Below the pieces are notes generated by a model. It was not told the origin of the DNA. It ran no database searches and worked only from the letters and a program-made list of their open reading frames with translations. Shown here in pieces: positions 43,391 to 51,854 of a stretch of 64,000 bases of DNA (the stretch's first letter is position 1; each line of letters starts with the position of its first letter). Both the position numbers and the translations under genes were made by a program. This DNA comes from JADLCX01 sp964630785 (GTDB taxonomy: Bacteria; Planctomycetota; Phycisphaerae; Phycisphaerales; UBA1924), in NCBI GenBank assembly GCA_964630785.1, contig CAZVZG010000002.1, positions 146,348 to 210,347 on the forward strand, given 5' to 3'.

Positions 43391-44959
43391 CCTCGCCCCG
43401 CAGGTGACGGAGCAAAGCGTTCACGTCCTCGACCGAATCGACGGCCGGTCCGTAGTCCTCCTCGTCGGGCAACGCCATTGTGGCGATGTCGTGGTCGTCC
43501 ATCATCGCGCCGAGCCGCTCCGCCTTGACTCGCACCCGTCCGTCCACCACCGTGTCGATGGTGTTCGCGGTCAGGAGGAACGTGAACCGGGTTTCGTCGT
43601 CCGGTCCAAGTCCCAGGCGGTGAATCCGATCCAGGCTCTGAAGATACTGACCGGCGTTGAACGTCCGGTCGAGGTAGATGGCGTCATGGCATCTTTGGTG
43701 CAGGCTGATTCCCTCTCCCAGCGCCGCAGGATTGGCTAGGAGCACCATGCAGTCAGCATCTTCTCGGAACCGCCTCAGTTCGCCATCACGCGTCACGGGT
43801 GCACTTGGTGCCGAGTCGGAGGGCGGGATTCCTCCATGGACCACGGCGGGCCGATACAGCGCGAGCATCCGCTGGAGCGTGGCGAGATTGCGGACGAAGT
43901 TCGACCACACCAAGGTCTTCCTTCCATGCTCCGCGTTGGCCTTGACCATTGCGCCAAGCTCGATGAACTTGCGAGGCACTTCGTAGTCGTTGTACCGACG
44001 CAGAACCTCGCCAAGGCTCGATCCAGGGTCCACCGCGAGCGGTGGATGGCGGAACTGGATTGGGTCATCGCGAGAGGATCCGGCGGTGAGCAGTGCAGGA
44101 TTGCACGCGGCCTCCAGCAAGTACATGGTCACCCGGCCGAGCCGCACGAAGTCCACGCGCTCGACGCTGTCCGCGCGCAGAGTTCCCGCGTATCGGTTGA
44201 GCAGCGCGTGATAGATGTCGGCGTGCAGGCCCTCCAGCGGAATCTCCAAGGCTTGAAATGTCGGCTCCGGCAGTGCCAAGTCACGCTTGGTGGTGCGCGC
44301 GAACAGCGGACGGATGGCTTGGGCGATGCGGGCAACGACGTCTGAGGGTGGCGACGGCAAGAGCGCCTCGCTGGGGAGGATCCGGCGCGCTTGGTTCGGC
44401 CACAAGAAGCCAAAGAGCGCCTCAAGGTCAGCAGGTGCGTTCGGCGCTGGGGTTCCTGTCAAGATGTCTCGCCTCGCGGCGAGGTATGCCAGGTCAAGGC
44501 ACGCGGTGCCCCATTCACCGTCGCGGCCTCGCTTCATCCGGTGCGCTTCATCGAGAATCACGTGCGTGCGTGGCCGCGATGCCCAGTTGGCGATGTCGTC
44601 ATAGCTCAGATAGAAACGCTGATAGTTCACGAGCAGGACTTCGGTATCCCTATGGGGCGGCGAGCCCGTATACGCCTCGATCCGGGGCGGCTGAGAGAAG
44701 CACTCGCGTGCCTCGTTCTTCCAGCTCTCGAACGCGGCGATGGGCCCAACGACCAGAAGTCTCTCCACGCGCCCCGCGAGCCGCTCTGCCTCGTAGGTGG
44801 CAAAGGCGACCGTCGTCTTGCCCGCGCCCGGAACGGAGAAGTTGGCGGCGTGGGGGAGTGATAGAATGCGCCCGAGGTCACGGAGTTGGAACGACTGCAG
44901 GCTCCGCGTGAAGCGGGAGCCTTCGAGGCGTGCGAGCACTTCCGCATCGGTTAGGGGCG
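43383..44959 (-). pseudogene. SNF2-type helicase, C-terminal part (gene split by IS4)
   Basis: The larger piece of a helicase gene. It carries Walker A 'FSVPGAGKTTVA', the DEAH box 'HVILDEAHRMKRG', the 'GTPAPNAPADL' block and motifs V/VI 'ALGEGISLHQRCHDAIYLD' and 'QSLDRIHRLG'. Reading continues upstream through 'PLTDAEVLARLEG' to the edge of the insertion at 44,959. Its missing N-terminus is at 46,471-46,783. Joining 46,783-46,486 to 44,959-43,383 gives 1,875 bases, one open frame of 624 residues. A GTG at 44,939 could start a shortened protein that still holds all motor motifs, so residual activity cannot be excluded. Confidence 0.88.
44945..44959. repeat. 15-bp target-site duplication, left copy
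   Basis: CATCGGTTAGGGGCG, identical to 46,471-46,485, directly abutting the insertion sequence. Within the helicase gene it codes for part of 'KPPLTDA'. Confidence 0.9.
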
Positions 44960-46470
44960 AATGCCATTCAGTTAGCGGTTCATGGTCGTTCGAGTATCCA
45001 GCGGATGATTTGGGCTCGAGGGTAGCGCATGACGGGGAAGGGGCCGTCGGATCGCTTGCGTTGGCGGGGGTGAAGACGAGGCGGTCGCTTGGGCAGGACG
45101 ACGATGTTGGAGGGCGAGCCGAAGGTGTTGATGTCTCCGCGCCCGGTCGAGCGCAGCCACCGCAAGGTGTCCACGAAGCTGATGCGGACCGGTTCGAGCT
45201 GTCGTGCCCGTGCCGCCAGCACGCGGGCCGCGCACACCGCGTTGTACACCAGCGCGAACACGGCTAGTTCGCGGTGCACGCCGTCCAGGCTCTGACATTT
45301 GAGCCGCTCCATCCCCAGTGTCCTCTTGAGGTGGCGAATGTTCTGCTCGACCCGCCAGCGCGACAGGTACAACTCGGCCAGCGCCGCCGCGGGGTACTTG
45401 CCGGCATCCAGCAGCGTGGTGAGCAGCGTGATCTCGCGCGAACGCGCTCCCGGCCGCTCGACACGGTAACGCACCGCCCGCACCAGCATGGTCGAGGGGA
45501 TCGTCGCGAACAGCTCCGGGCTGATGTGCCTTGAGCGATTGTGCGGCTTGACGATCTCGATCAGTTGATCGTCCGTGCTGTTGAGATCGATGAGGATGGG
45601 CTCTTGCGAGCAGTGGCGGTTGTAGCTGTGCGGCCGCCGCGGCCCGTTGCTCGCGGGGAAGGGGATATTGCGGGAACGATTGACCCTGAACAGGCCGTGC
45701 AGCCCCGCGGCGTTGAGCATGGCCAGGTGCGTGTACGCGCACAGGCCGCGGTCGCCGACGAGCACATCCCCTTCCCGCAGCGCCGGGTGCAGGTCCTGAG
45801 CCTGCCGCAGATCGTGCGTTCGGCCCGGGGCAACGGACATGTCCAGCAGCAGCCCGTGGTGCGCATCAAACAGCGTGACCAGGTGCGCCAGCGGCAGGCC
45901 GCAGCCCGGCCCGTAGTGGACGGCGGTTCCGAACACGCCGCGCAGTTCCGGCGTGTCGGGCATCACCACGCCGGTCCCGTCGATCAGCGCTGTCCGATGC
46001 CCGCGCCACAGGCCCGATCGATCATCGCAACTCCGTCTTGCCTTGGCGGTGAACGCTTCCAGCGCGGCCTTGACCACGCCCACGGGAAGGCGCTGCCGTG
46101 CCTGGCAGTACGCCGAAGGACTGAACCGGCCCCCCGTGATCCGGACCACATCCGTGATCGCGGTGTTCCCATGCACGACCTGAGCCACAAACGTCTCGAG
46201 CGTGGTGCAGGGATCCAGCCGTCGCTCCCGCCAGCGATGACCGCACTCGCCGCAGGCCCGGCAGACCGCGCTGCGGTTCACGATCGCCCCCGGGTTCGAC
46301 TTGATTCCTCGGAGCCGTTCGGCGATGATGGCCATCCTTAGCCCTCTGGGGTGGTGTGTGACTTCAAGCACCACCATCATCTCAGAGGGTCTTCGACCGC
46401 GCTACTCGCAATATGTTCGCGCCGCACACGCGCCGTACATCGCCGGCCCGGCGCTTATCTGAATGGCATT
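44960..46470. mobile_element. IS4-family insertion sequence (1,511 bp)
   Basis: A complete insertion sequence with terminal inverted repeats beginning AATGCCATTCAG at both ends, with further partial match ('TTAGCGG' against 'ATAAGCG'). The ends resemble those of E. coli IS4 (AATGCCGATCAG). It holds one transposase gene (44,980-46,380) and is flanked by a 15-bp direct repeat; IS4-subgroup elements give duplications of about 10-14 bp. It has inserted into the helicase gene of the defence module. Confidence 0.92.
44980..46380 (-). CDS. IS4-family transposase (DDE)
   Basis: A 466-residue transposase. The catalytic triad is Asp in 'LIDGTGVVMPD', Asp in 'VLVGDRGLCAY' and Glu within the family signature Y-2-R-3-E-6-K, here 'YLSRWRVEQNIRHLK'. 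An N-terminal 'CRACGECGHRW' cysteine group could bind zinc. The frame is intact, with no stop or shift, so the element may still move. ATG 46380 opens the frame; ATG 46335 with AGAGGG just upstream is an alternative start. The stop is 20 bases from the left end of the element. Confidence 0.94.
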   Translation of the reverse strand: MMVVLEVTHHPRGLRMAIIAERLRGIKSNPGAIVNRSAVCRACGECGHRWRERRLDPCTTLETFVAQVVHGNTAITDVVRITGGRFSPSAYCQARQRLPVGVVKAALEAFTAKARRSCDDRSGLWRGHRTALIDGTGVVMPDTPELRGVFGTAVHYGPGCGLPLAHLVTLFDAHHGLLLDMSVAPGRTHDLRQAQDLHPALREGDVLVGDRGLCAYTHLAMLNAAGLHGLFRVNRSRNIPFPASNGPRRPHSYNRHCSQEPILIDLNSTDDQLIEIVKPHNRSRHISPELFATIPSTMLVRAVRYRVERPGARSREITLLTTLLDAGKYPAAALAELYLSRWRVEQNIRHLKRTLGMERLKCQSLDGVHRELAVFALVYNAVCAARVLAARARQLEPVRISFVDTLRWLRSTGRGDINTFGSPSNIVVLPKRPPRLHPRQRKRSDGPFPVMRYPRAQIIRWILERP

Positions 46471-46783
46471 CATCGGTTAGGGGCGGCTTGGTGGCCGTCT
46501 CACCAACGGCCAGTCGCTCTCGATGGAGCGACTCGATGGTCTTCCGAGCGCGGTCGTCCCATTCGACGCCGACCCCGTGTGCCAGGCATGCGGGCTTGAG
46601 CCACGCCAACCGAGACAAGACTTGCTCGACGCCGACAAACAGATGGGCCGAGGGGTCGGGGCCCTGGATTCCCCACTCCGACCTCAATCGCAGCCAAAAG
46701 GCGTCCGGGACGCCGGGACCGCGACGAACATCAAAGGAGGGACGCTCTCCGGTAGCAATGACTTTGATGGTGGGTGGTGGCAT
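46382..46783 (-). pseudogene. SNF2-type helicase, N-terminal part (gene split by IS4)
   Basis: The N-terminal piece of the interrupted helicase, starting at ATG 46783 nine bases after the ParB-like gene. The native frame runs to about 46,471 ('...ETATKPPLTDE'), after which the codons come from the insertion sequence end and a stop follows at 46,382. It encodes a domain before the helicase core ('SFDVRRGPGVPDAFWLRLRSEWGI', first part quoted) with no recognised fold. Alone it contains no motor motif and is unlikely to work. Confidence 0.88.
46471..46485. repeat. 15-bp target-site duplication, right copy
   Basis: CATCGGTTAGGGGCG, the partner of 44,945-44,959, directly after the insertion sequence's right end. 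Confidence 0.9.
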
Positions 46784-46792
46784 GCGAGCGGC

Positions 46793-48166
46793 CTACTCGT
46801 GTTCGTGGAGGGCCTGCTCCAACCTCTCGGCCGCTGCCAGAAATGACTCGTAGGTGAGATTGAACTTCGCGCGGTCAAACTGCGCGTCGTCTGCGATTTC
46901 CTCGAACAGGTGGGTTACCCGGCCGAGTTTGGTGGTGACATCTTTGAGGAGAGCGGCTGGCCGAGCCATCCTGCCGCCAGCCTTGCGGTCGGCACGCGCG
47001 AGGTCCACCGCGTTCATGAGCGCGCCACGGAGAGACGCGACAAACCCCTCGCGGTCCAGTTGCACGCTCCCAGTGTCCGAAGGGACCTCGATCGTCTCAT
47101 CCTGCGTGCTCTGTGCCACACGGTCGACCAGCGGCAGGACGTTGACGCCGGCCGCGGCTTGCGGCTCGTCCAGCCCGGGAAGGTCGAGTCCCGGCAGGTC
47201 AACCGGAGCTTGCGCCGCATTGGCCTGCCACATGTGCGGTGAGTGGTGTCGAAGCGATTCGTCGTCCAGCAGCGCGGGCACAAGATGGTCGCCGAGAAAC
47301 GTCTCGTCGAAGAAACGGAGTTCGCGGTAACCCAAGCCCGCCAGGAGCCCCAGCAGTCGAGCACTCTTGACGTTCTCGGCGAGAGTGGGGTCCGAACCGC
47401 TGAGTTCCTGGTACTGCCGGTTGATTTCCTGCAGGGCCTGACGCTTGTCATCGAAGTCCGTGAGTGGGATCCGGCCACGGCTCCGCCCCTGCACGTCGCG
47501 AACGATGGACAGGATCTGTTGCCACTCCGTTACCCGTTGCTCGGCGCGTCGGACCTCCGCGTCGGACGTGGAGTCGGCCCATCGAAGGGCCAGGGCGATT
47601 TCGCGGAGGCTCCGCTGGTGCGTGTTGAGCAGGTCATGCACGAACAGCAGCTCATTGGTGAACGTGTAGTCCTGGTGGAACTCGCGGGCCATTTGGATGG
47701 CGAGTTCCAGCTCGTCGAGTTCCCGACTGGAAGCGTTCGGGGGGAGCACGACGACGCGTAGATACTGCTGACCCAGGTCCCTCAGCGCCACCGCGCGCGT
47801 GTTGGCGTTGATGAGCACCCCGAGCCGCGTGACAACGCCCGGTTCGCGCTGACCCTCCTGGTGGAGGTTGTTCTTAAGTGCGTCAAACTCTTCCGTCCGC
47901 CGCAGGATGTTGGCGATGGCCGTCTGGGCCGCATCGCTGTAGGGGTCCGATTCGATAATCTCGCGCTGGGCATCCGATTCGACCTGCGCCCGGATCCGGT
48001 GGCTTCGACGGTTGAGCACCACCGCGTCGAGCGGCAACCGAACCACGGGAAGAAGCTGCGGGTCGCCTTGCCACACCATGCGGCGTTGCTCTTTCTCTCC
48101 TGCAGCGTTGGCCAGCACGGCGGCTTCAACGGTGGACTTCCGGGCCTCTTCAGTCATCACGGGCAA
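46793..48166 (-). CDS. ParB/Srx-like protein of a defence module
   Basis: A 457-residue protein whose N-terminal 180 residues resemble ParB-type nuclease/CTPase folds: 'VVRLPLDAVVLNRRSHRI', 'FDALKNNLHQEGQREPGVVTR', 'LINANTRAVALRDLG' (the position of the usual 'GxxR' box) and 'YLRVVVLP'. The rest is helical with Pro-rich linker 'LPGLDLPGLDEP'. The start is taken as TTG 48166, because GGAGG sits six bases upstream, better spaced than for the GTG or ATG just inside. It heads the leftward operon with the helicase and DUF3883 gene. I cannot match it to a named defence protein. Confidence 0.72.
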   Translation of the reverse strand: MPVMTEEARKSTVEAAVLANAAGEKEQRRMVWQGDPQLLPVVRLPLDAVVLNRRSHRIRAQVESDAQREIIESDPYSDAAQTAIANILRRTEEFDALKNNLHQEGQREPGVVTRLGVLINANTRAVALRDLGQQYLRVVVLPPNASSRELDELELAIQMAREFHQDYTFTNELLFVHDLLNTHQRSLREIALALRWADSTSDAEVRRAEQRVTEWQQILSIVRDVQGRSRGRIPLTDFDDKRQALQEINRQYQELSGSDPTLAENVKSARLLGLLAGLGYRELRFFDETFLGDHLVPALLDDESLRHHSPHMWQANAAQAPVDLPGLDLPGLDEPQAAAGVNVLPLVDRVAQSTQDETIEVPSDTGSVQLDREGFVASLRGALMNAVDLARADRKAGGRMARPAALLKDVTTKLGRVTHLFEEIADDAQFDRAKFNLTYESFLAAAERLEQALHEHE

Positions 48167-48337
48167 GCGTCACCTCCCACGAATGGAGCCGCCTCGATCG
48201 GATCGAGAAGTGTAGCGAACTAGAGAGTATTGGCTCGTGGAAAGAGACCGAATTTCGGCCGGTTTGACAGCGGGGCACACCGCTCGGACAATGAGCACGT
48301 ACGATGTGGCGTGCTGGTGTACGGAGCCGAAAAGCGA
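48167..48337. promoter_or_regulatory. Divergent promoter region of the defence module
   Basis: The spacer between the leftward ParB-like gene and the rightward methyltransferase gene. It should carry promoters for both directions; no clear -35/-10 pair or palindrome can be picked with confidence. Upstream in-frame TTG/GTG codons on the plus strand could extend the methyltransferase. Confidence 0.4.
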
Positions 48338-50254
48338 ATGACGTGGCTGCTTTCTCAGGTTGATTGGAACGTTGTTCGACGAGGCGTTCGCGTCGAAACC
48401 AAGAACCGGGAAGTACATCAGCCGCTGGTGTCGCTCTATCGGTGGTGGGCGAGGCGTCCACACACCTTGATCGGCGCTCTCTTGGACGCCTCGGGTGCGA
48501 AGGCGGAGGACGGGACTGTGCTGGACCCGTTCTCCGGGGGCGGAACCGTGGCCATTGAGGCCACCCGGAGAGGGCTTCCGGTCTACGCACAAGACGTTAA
48601 CCCATGGGCGGCCTGGGGTCTGCGTGTTACGCTGACGCACGTCTCGGGTGAGAAGCTGCGCGCCGCCGGAAACGCCCTGCTCGCCAAGCTGCGCGCCGCC
48701 GAAGGCTGGCGCTACCAACTCGACGCGGACTTCCCGGCCGTTGCGCACACCTTCCGCGTCCGCCGTGTCGGTTGTGGCGAGTGCGGCTGTGAGCGTTGGG
48801 AGTTTCCGTATGCGCTCGTTTCGAGGGCGTCGAGGAGCGCAGGGGAGGTGCATGCCTATTTCGGCTGCCGACGGTGCGGCTTGGTGAGTCGGCACCGGGG
48901 CGATGCCGCGCGGCCGCGATGTCCGAAATGTGCGTACGAATTGGTCGATCACCACCCCGGGTGGTGCCCAGAGTGCCGCCGCGTCACCAGACGTGATGGC
49001 GTCGGTACATGGGCGACTGTCCTTGTCCAGCGCGTGATGGAAGAGGAGGATGGACGGGTTGTCTATCTCGACGCGCCGACCGCCGTCGAGTGCGCTGCGC
49101 GGGGTGCGAACGGGTCTGTGCCGAGTTCACTAGCGGCCAGTATCCCTGTCGGCATGGAAACGGCCAAACTCAGGCGTGCAGGGTTCCGGTCATGGTGTGA
49201 CCTGTATCCGCGTCGGCAACTCCAAGTGCTCTTAACCGCGGCCCGGATGGTGGACGAGCTCGGGGTTGATCAGAACATCCGCGACCGCTTGGTGCTGTGC
49301 ATCGCAGGCGCCACCGAGATGCCGGGGCATCTGTGTCGGTGGGACCGGTACCACCCGAAGGTCTTCGAGGCGCTTGCCAACCATCGCTACTCGTTCGACG
49401 GGCTTGCGGTCGAACCCAACCCGCTGGCGACTGTCGGGCGGGGCAGCTTGGAGCGGCGAATCCGGGCGAGTGTCGCGGCCGCAGAGTGGGCGGAGCAGAA
49501 CCTGTCTCCGAATCGAACTGTTCGGTATGCGCTGACCAGCGGGTGCAGCGCGGGCCCGGCACAAGCCGCTTGCACGGTGGTGCAAGGAAGTAGCGAGCGT
49601 GTGTTGCTCGGAGGTGGAACGGCGTCCGTCGTCGTTACCGACCCTCCGTACTACGACAGCGTCCAGTACGGCGAGCTCGCGTCGATGTTTCTGGCTTGGA
49701 CCCAGGCCATTGGACTCGCCCCACGAGCCGGCGTGTTTCGCTGCCGTGACGAAGCGGTGCCCAATCGTCGGCGGCGGTCTGGCCTGTCCGCGTATCGCAA
49801 CAAGCTCGACGGCGTGTTCGCCGAATGCGCCAGAGCTCTGCGGCCCGGTGGCAAGATGGTATTGACGTATCACAGCACCGACTTGCGGGCGTGGTGGGCC
49901 CTCGGAAGCAGCCTGTACAACAACGGCTTCCGAATCGGGGCGCTCGTTGCCGCGGAGACCGAGAACGGGGCGGACCATGCCAAGCGGGGAACCCGAGCGT
50001 TCGTGTGCGATCTGCTGCTGGAGTGCGTTATAGACGGCTTGAATCGACGTCCAAAGGTGGTAAGGCAGCCCACAGGGCCGGAGGAACGCGAGTTGGTGCG
50101 GGTGGGTATCGCTCTGGCGGAAAACAAGGACGGAACGTACGCACAGCTTAGAACTCGGTTCGTCGCTGGATGTGCCCGCATGCGGCAGAGGCGCATTGAC
50201 ACACCGTCGATGACACCCAAGAAGGCGCGGGCCGTGGCGGTTTCCTGCGGCTAG
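48338..50254 (+). CDS. DUF1156-like adenine-type DNA methyltransferase
   Basis: A 638-residue methyltransferase. The family start 'LVSLYRWWARRPHTL' is followed by the SAM loop 'VLDPFSGGGTVAIEA' (about 61-75) and 'YAQDVNPWAAWGL'. Between about 150 and 230 lie four CxxC pairs ('CGECGC', 'CRRCGL', 'CPKCAY', 'CPECRR') that look like two zinc ribbons. The catalytic motif IV 'VVTDPPYYDSVQYGELAS' is near residue 435. This resembles the DUF1156 group often found in phage-defence loci, where the enzyme marks self DNA. ATG 48338 is chosen by domain fit. It is divergent from the ParB-helicase-DUF3883 genes and 87 bases before kwaA. Confidence 0.85.
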   Translation: MTWLLSQVDWNVVRRGVRVETKNREVHQPLVSLYRWWARRPHTLIGALLDASGAKAEDGTVLDPFSGGGTVAIEATRRGLPVYAQDVNPWAAWGLRVTLTHVSGEKLRAAGNALLAKLRAAEGWRYQLDADFPAVAHTFRVRRVGCGECGCERWEFPYALVSRASRSAGEVHAYFGCRRCGLVSRHRGDAARPRCPKCAYELVDHHPGWCPECRRVTRRDGVGTWATVLVQRVMEEEDGRVVYLDAPTAVECAARGANGSVPSSLAASIPVGMETAKLRRAGFRSWCDLYPRRQLQVLLTAARMVDELGVDQNIRDRLVLCIAGATEMPGHLCRWDRYHPKVFEALANHRYSFDGLAVEPNPLATVGRGSLERRIRASVAAAEWAEQNLSPNRTVRYALTSGCSAGPAQAACTVVQGSSERVLLGGGTASVVVTDPPYYDSVQYGELASMFLAWTQAIGLAPRAGVFRCRDEAVPNRRRRSGLSAYRNKLDGVFAECARALRPGGKMVLTYHSTDLRAWWALGSSLYNNGFRIGALVAAETENGADHAKRGTRAFVCDLLLECVIDGLNRRPKVVRQPTGPEERELVRVGIALAENKDGTYAQLRTRFVAGCARMRQRRIDTPSMTPKKARAVAVSCG

Positions 50255-50341
50255 CCGTAGTGGTTCAAGTAAAATCGTGTTGCCGTACGCCTACTGTTGG
50301 GATCGCTGGGGCGGCATGGACTCGGAACTGAGGGGTCACGC

Positions 50342-50857
50342 GTGCCAAGTTTGCTTATTCGAGTCCTGCTCTTTGCGAGTTCGTACCTGCCGCTCTTCGT
50401 GATTCTCTCCGTGAGACACTGGGAGAAGTATCGGTCGGTGTGTATCGGCCTGCTGGTCCTTGGGGCGGTGTCGCTCGCGGCGCTCGTCGTGTTCTGGTTG
50501 TACGCTCGGAAAAACACAAAGGCAGAGTTCACGATCGTCACTTCGAGCCCAAACAATGCTGAGGCGATGAGCTACATTGTCAGTTACATCATTCCATTCT
50601 TGGATTTGCCCTTTGACGAACTTCGCAACGCCATCTCGCTCGCCGTCTTCTTCTTTATGCTGGGTGTGATCTACGTCCAGTCGAACATGATCCACATCAA
50701 TCCGCTGTTAAACCTCATGGGATGGTTTATCTACGAGGTCGAGACCGACCGCGGTACGGGATTCTCGCTAGTTACTCGGCGCCGTCATGTCGGGCGCGGG
50801 AAGCACCGATTTGTGAAGATTGGCGATAATCTACTCCTGGAGGTTCGCGATGCCTGA
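50342..50857 (+). CDS. kwaA: Kiwa defence membrane protein KwaA
   Basis: A 171-residue protein with four membrane helices: 'LLFASSYLPLFVILSV', 'IGLLVLGAVSLAALVVFWLY', 'SYIVSYIIPFLDL' and 'SLAVFFFMLGVIYVQ'. The 'SSYLPLF' first helix and the 'TNPLLN'-like 'INPLLNLMGW' are typical of KwaA, the membrane sensor of the two-gene Kiwa anti-phage system. GTG 50342 has GAGGGG six bases upstream. Its stop overlaps kwaB by eight bases, so the two are coupled. In known Kiwa, KwaA senses phage at the envelope and works with DNA-binding KwaB. Composition is less GC-rich than the left chromosome. Confidence 0.8.
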   Translation: MPSLLIRVLLFASSYLPLFVILSVRHWEKYRSVCIGLLVLGAVSLAALVVFWLYARKNTKAEFTIVTSSPNNAEAMSYIVSYIIPFLDLPFDELRNAISLAVFFFMLGVIYVQSNMIHINPLLNLMGWFIYEVETDRGTGFSLVTRRRHVGRGKHRFVKIGDNLLLEVRDA

Positions 50858-51809
50858 CCGCGCTCTTGCCCGGGTCCTGGCGACAGACTTGGCGAGGACG
50901 GACGTAAACGTTGTATTGGTGTCCTCTCCAGGAGGTGAAGAAGGGCCGCAGTTTGCTCGGATCGGTATGCACACCAATCTGGCCGAGCGATTCCGGAGCG
51001 TCGCCACAGGGGCGCTTGCGGAGATCTCCGAACTACGAGCAAACGGCGACCTGGAACTGCTCGCGTATGACGCGGGGCACAAGCCTGACTCCCACCAGTT
51101 GGCTTGGATGGCCGCCAACGCGGCGCAACCGGTGCTCGATCATCTGGGTGCGCTTCCGCCTCCGGGGGAGGCGCCCGAGTTCGACGGGGATGAGGAGTTT
51201 GTCGCCGGGCTTCATCACTATGCCATTGTCCTTAAAGGCGGCGCGCACGGGACGCTCCAATTCCTGCGAAAGTGCAGCCCCAAGATCCAACTCTCCCGGA
51301 GCAAGTTCGTGGCCGCGCTCTTCGCCAATGGTACGTACAGCAAGGCCGATGATCGAACCTTGCTCTTCGACGATAAGGTGGACTGCATCGTCGCCGGCGG
51401 CAAGGTCTTCATCCGCAACGTCCATAACTTCCAGACAATCTTCAAGTACCACGCCGACCTGGAGCGGGTGGCCAGAGAGTCGTTGGAGACGATCAAGACC
51501 GCGGTGGAGATCGAGAACTTTGATGGTTTCGCCGAATCATGCATGACGCACATCAACAAGCTTGCCAAGCTTAGGAACATCGCTTCAAAGCCTTACCTGC
51601 AAGAGGTGACGATGAAGGACATCAGGCGGACGATCAAGCAGTTCAACCTGACCACTGTTCGTGTTGTCAAGCGGAATGGCGAAGAGGTGCTCGAATACGA
51701 CGAGGCGGATCGATGGGTCGTGCTGAAACTGCTCGACGACGACTATCTCGGCTCAGTCATGACGCGTCAGAAGTACATTGTTAACTCCAAGCAGTTGCTG
51801 AGTCCGTAG
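50850..51809 (+). CDS. kwaB: Kiwa defence effector KwaB (DUF4868)
   Basis: A 319-residue protein of the DUF4868 family, the KwaB component of Kiwa, near the usual length for the family. Recognisable blocks are 'YAIVLKGGAHGTLQFLRK', 'FANGTYSKADDRTLLFDDKVDCIVAGGKVFIRN' (beginning quoted), 'NFQTIFKY' and a basic C-terminal region 'KAPYLQ'-like 'SKPYLQEVTMKDIRR'. ATG 50850 has GGAGG six bases upstream. Overlap with kwaA and adjacency to the methyltransferase fix its context as a defence island. It is intact, unlike the neighbouring helicase module. KwaB binds DNA and limits late phage transcription and replication in studied systems. Confidence 0.84.
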   Translation: MPDRALARVLATDLARTDVNVVLVSSPGGEEGPQFARIGMHTNLAERFRSVATGALAEISELRANGDLELLAYDAGHKPDSHQLAWMAANAAQPVLDHLGALPPPGEAPEFDGDEEFVAGLHHYAIVLKGGAHGTLQFLRKCSPKIQLSRSKFVAALFANGTYSKADDRTLLFDDKVDCIVAGGKVFIRNVHNFQTIFKYHADLERVARESLETIKTAVEIENFDGFAESCMTHINKLAKLRNIASKPYLQEVTMKDIRRTIKQFNLTTVRVVKRNGEEVLEYDEADRWVVLKLLDDDYLGSVMTRQKYIVNSKQLLSP

Positions 51810-51854
51810 CGAATGAGGCAAGGCTCTCGCTGCACGAGTCCCGTGAATGCTGCA

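Noticed and set aside
44980..46380. IS1380- or IS5-type assignment of the transposase
   Set aside because: The Y-2-R-3-E-6-K signature, IS4-like termini and long target duplication point to IS4 instead.
42482..50254. Naming the module DISARM or BREX
   Set aside because: No DUF1998 (DrmB), PLD (DrmC), PglZ or BrxC-type ATPase is present; only a generic helicase/methyltransferase similarity.
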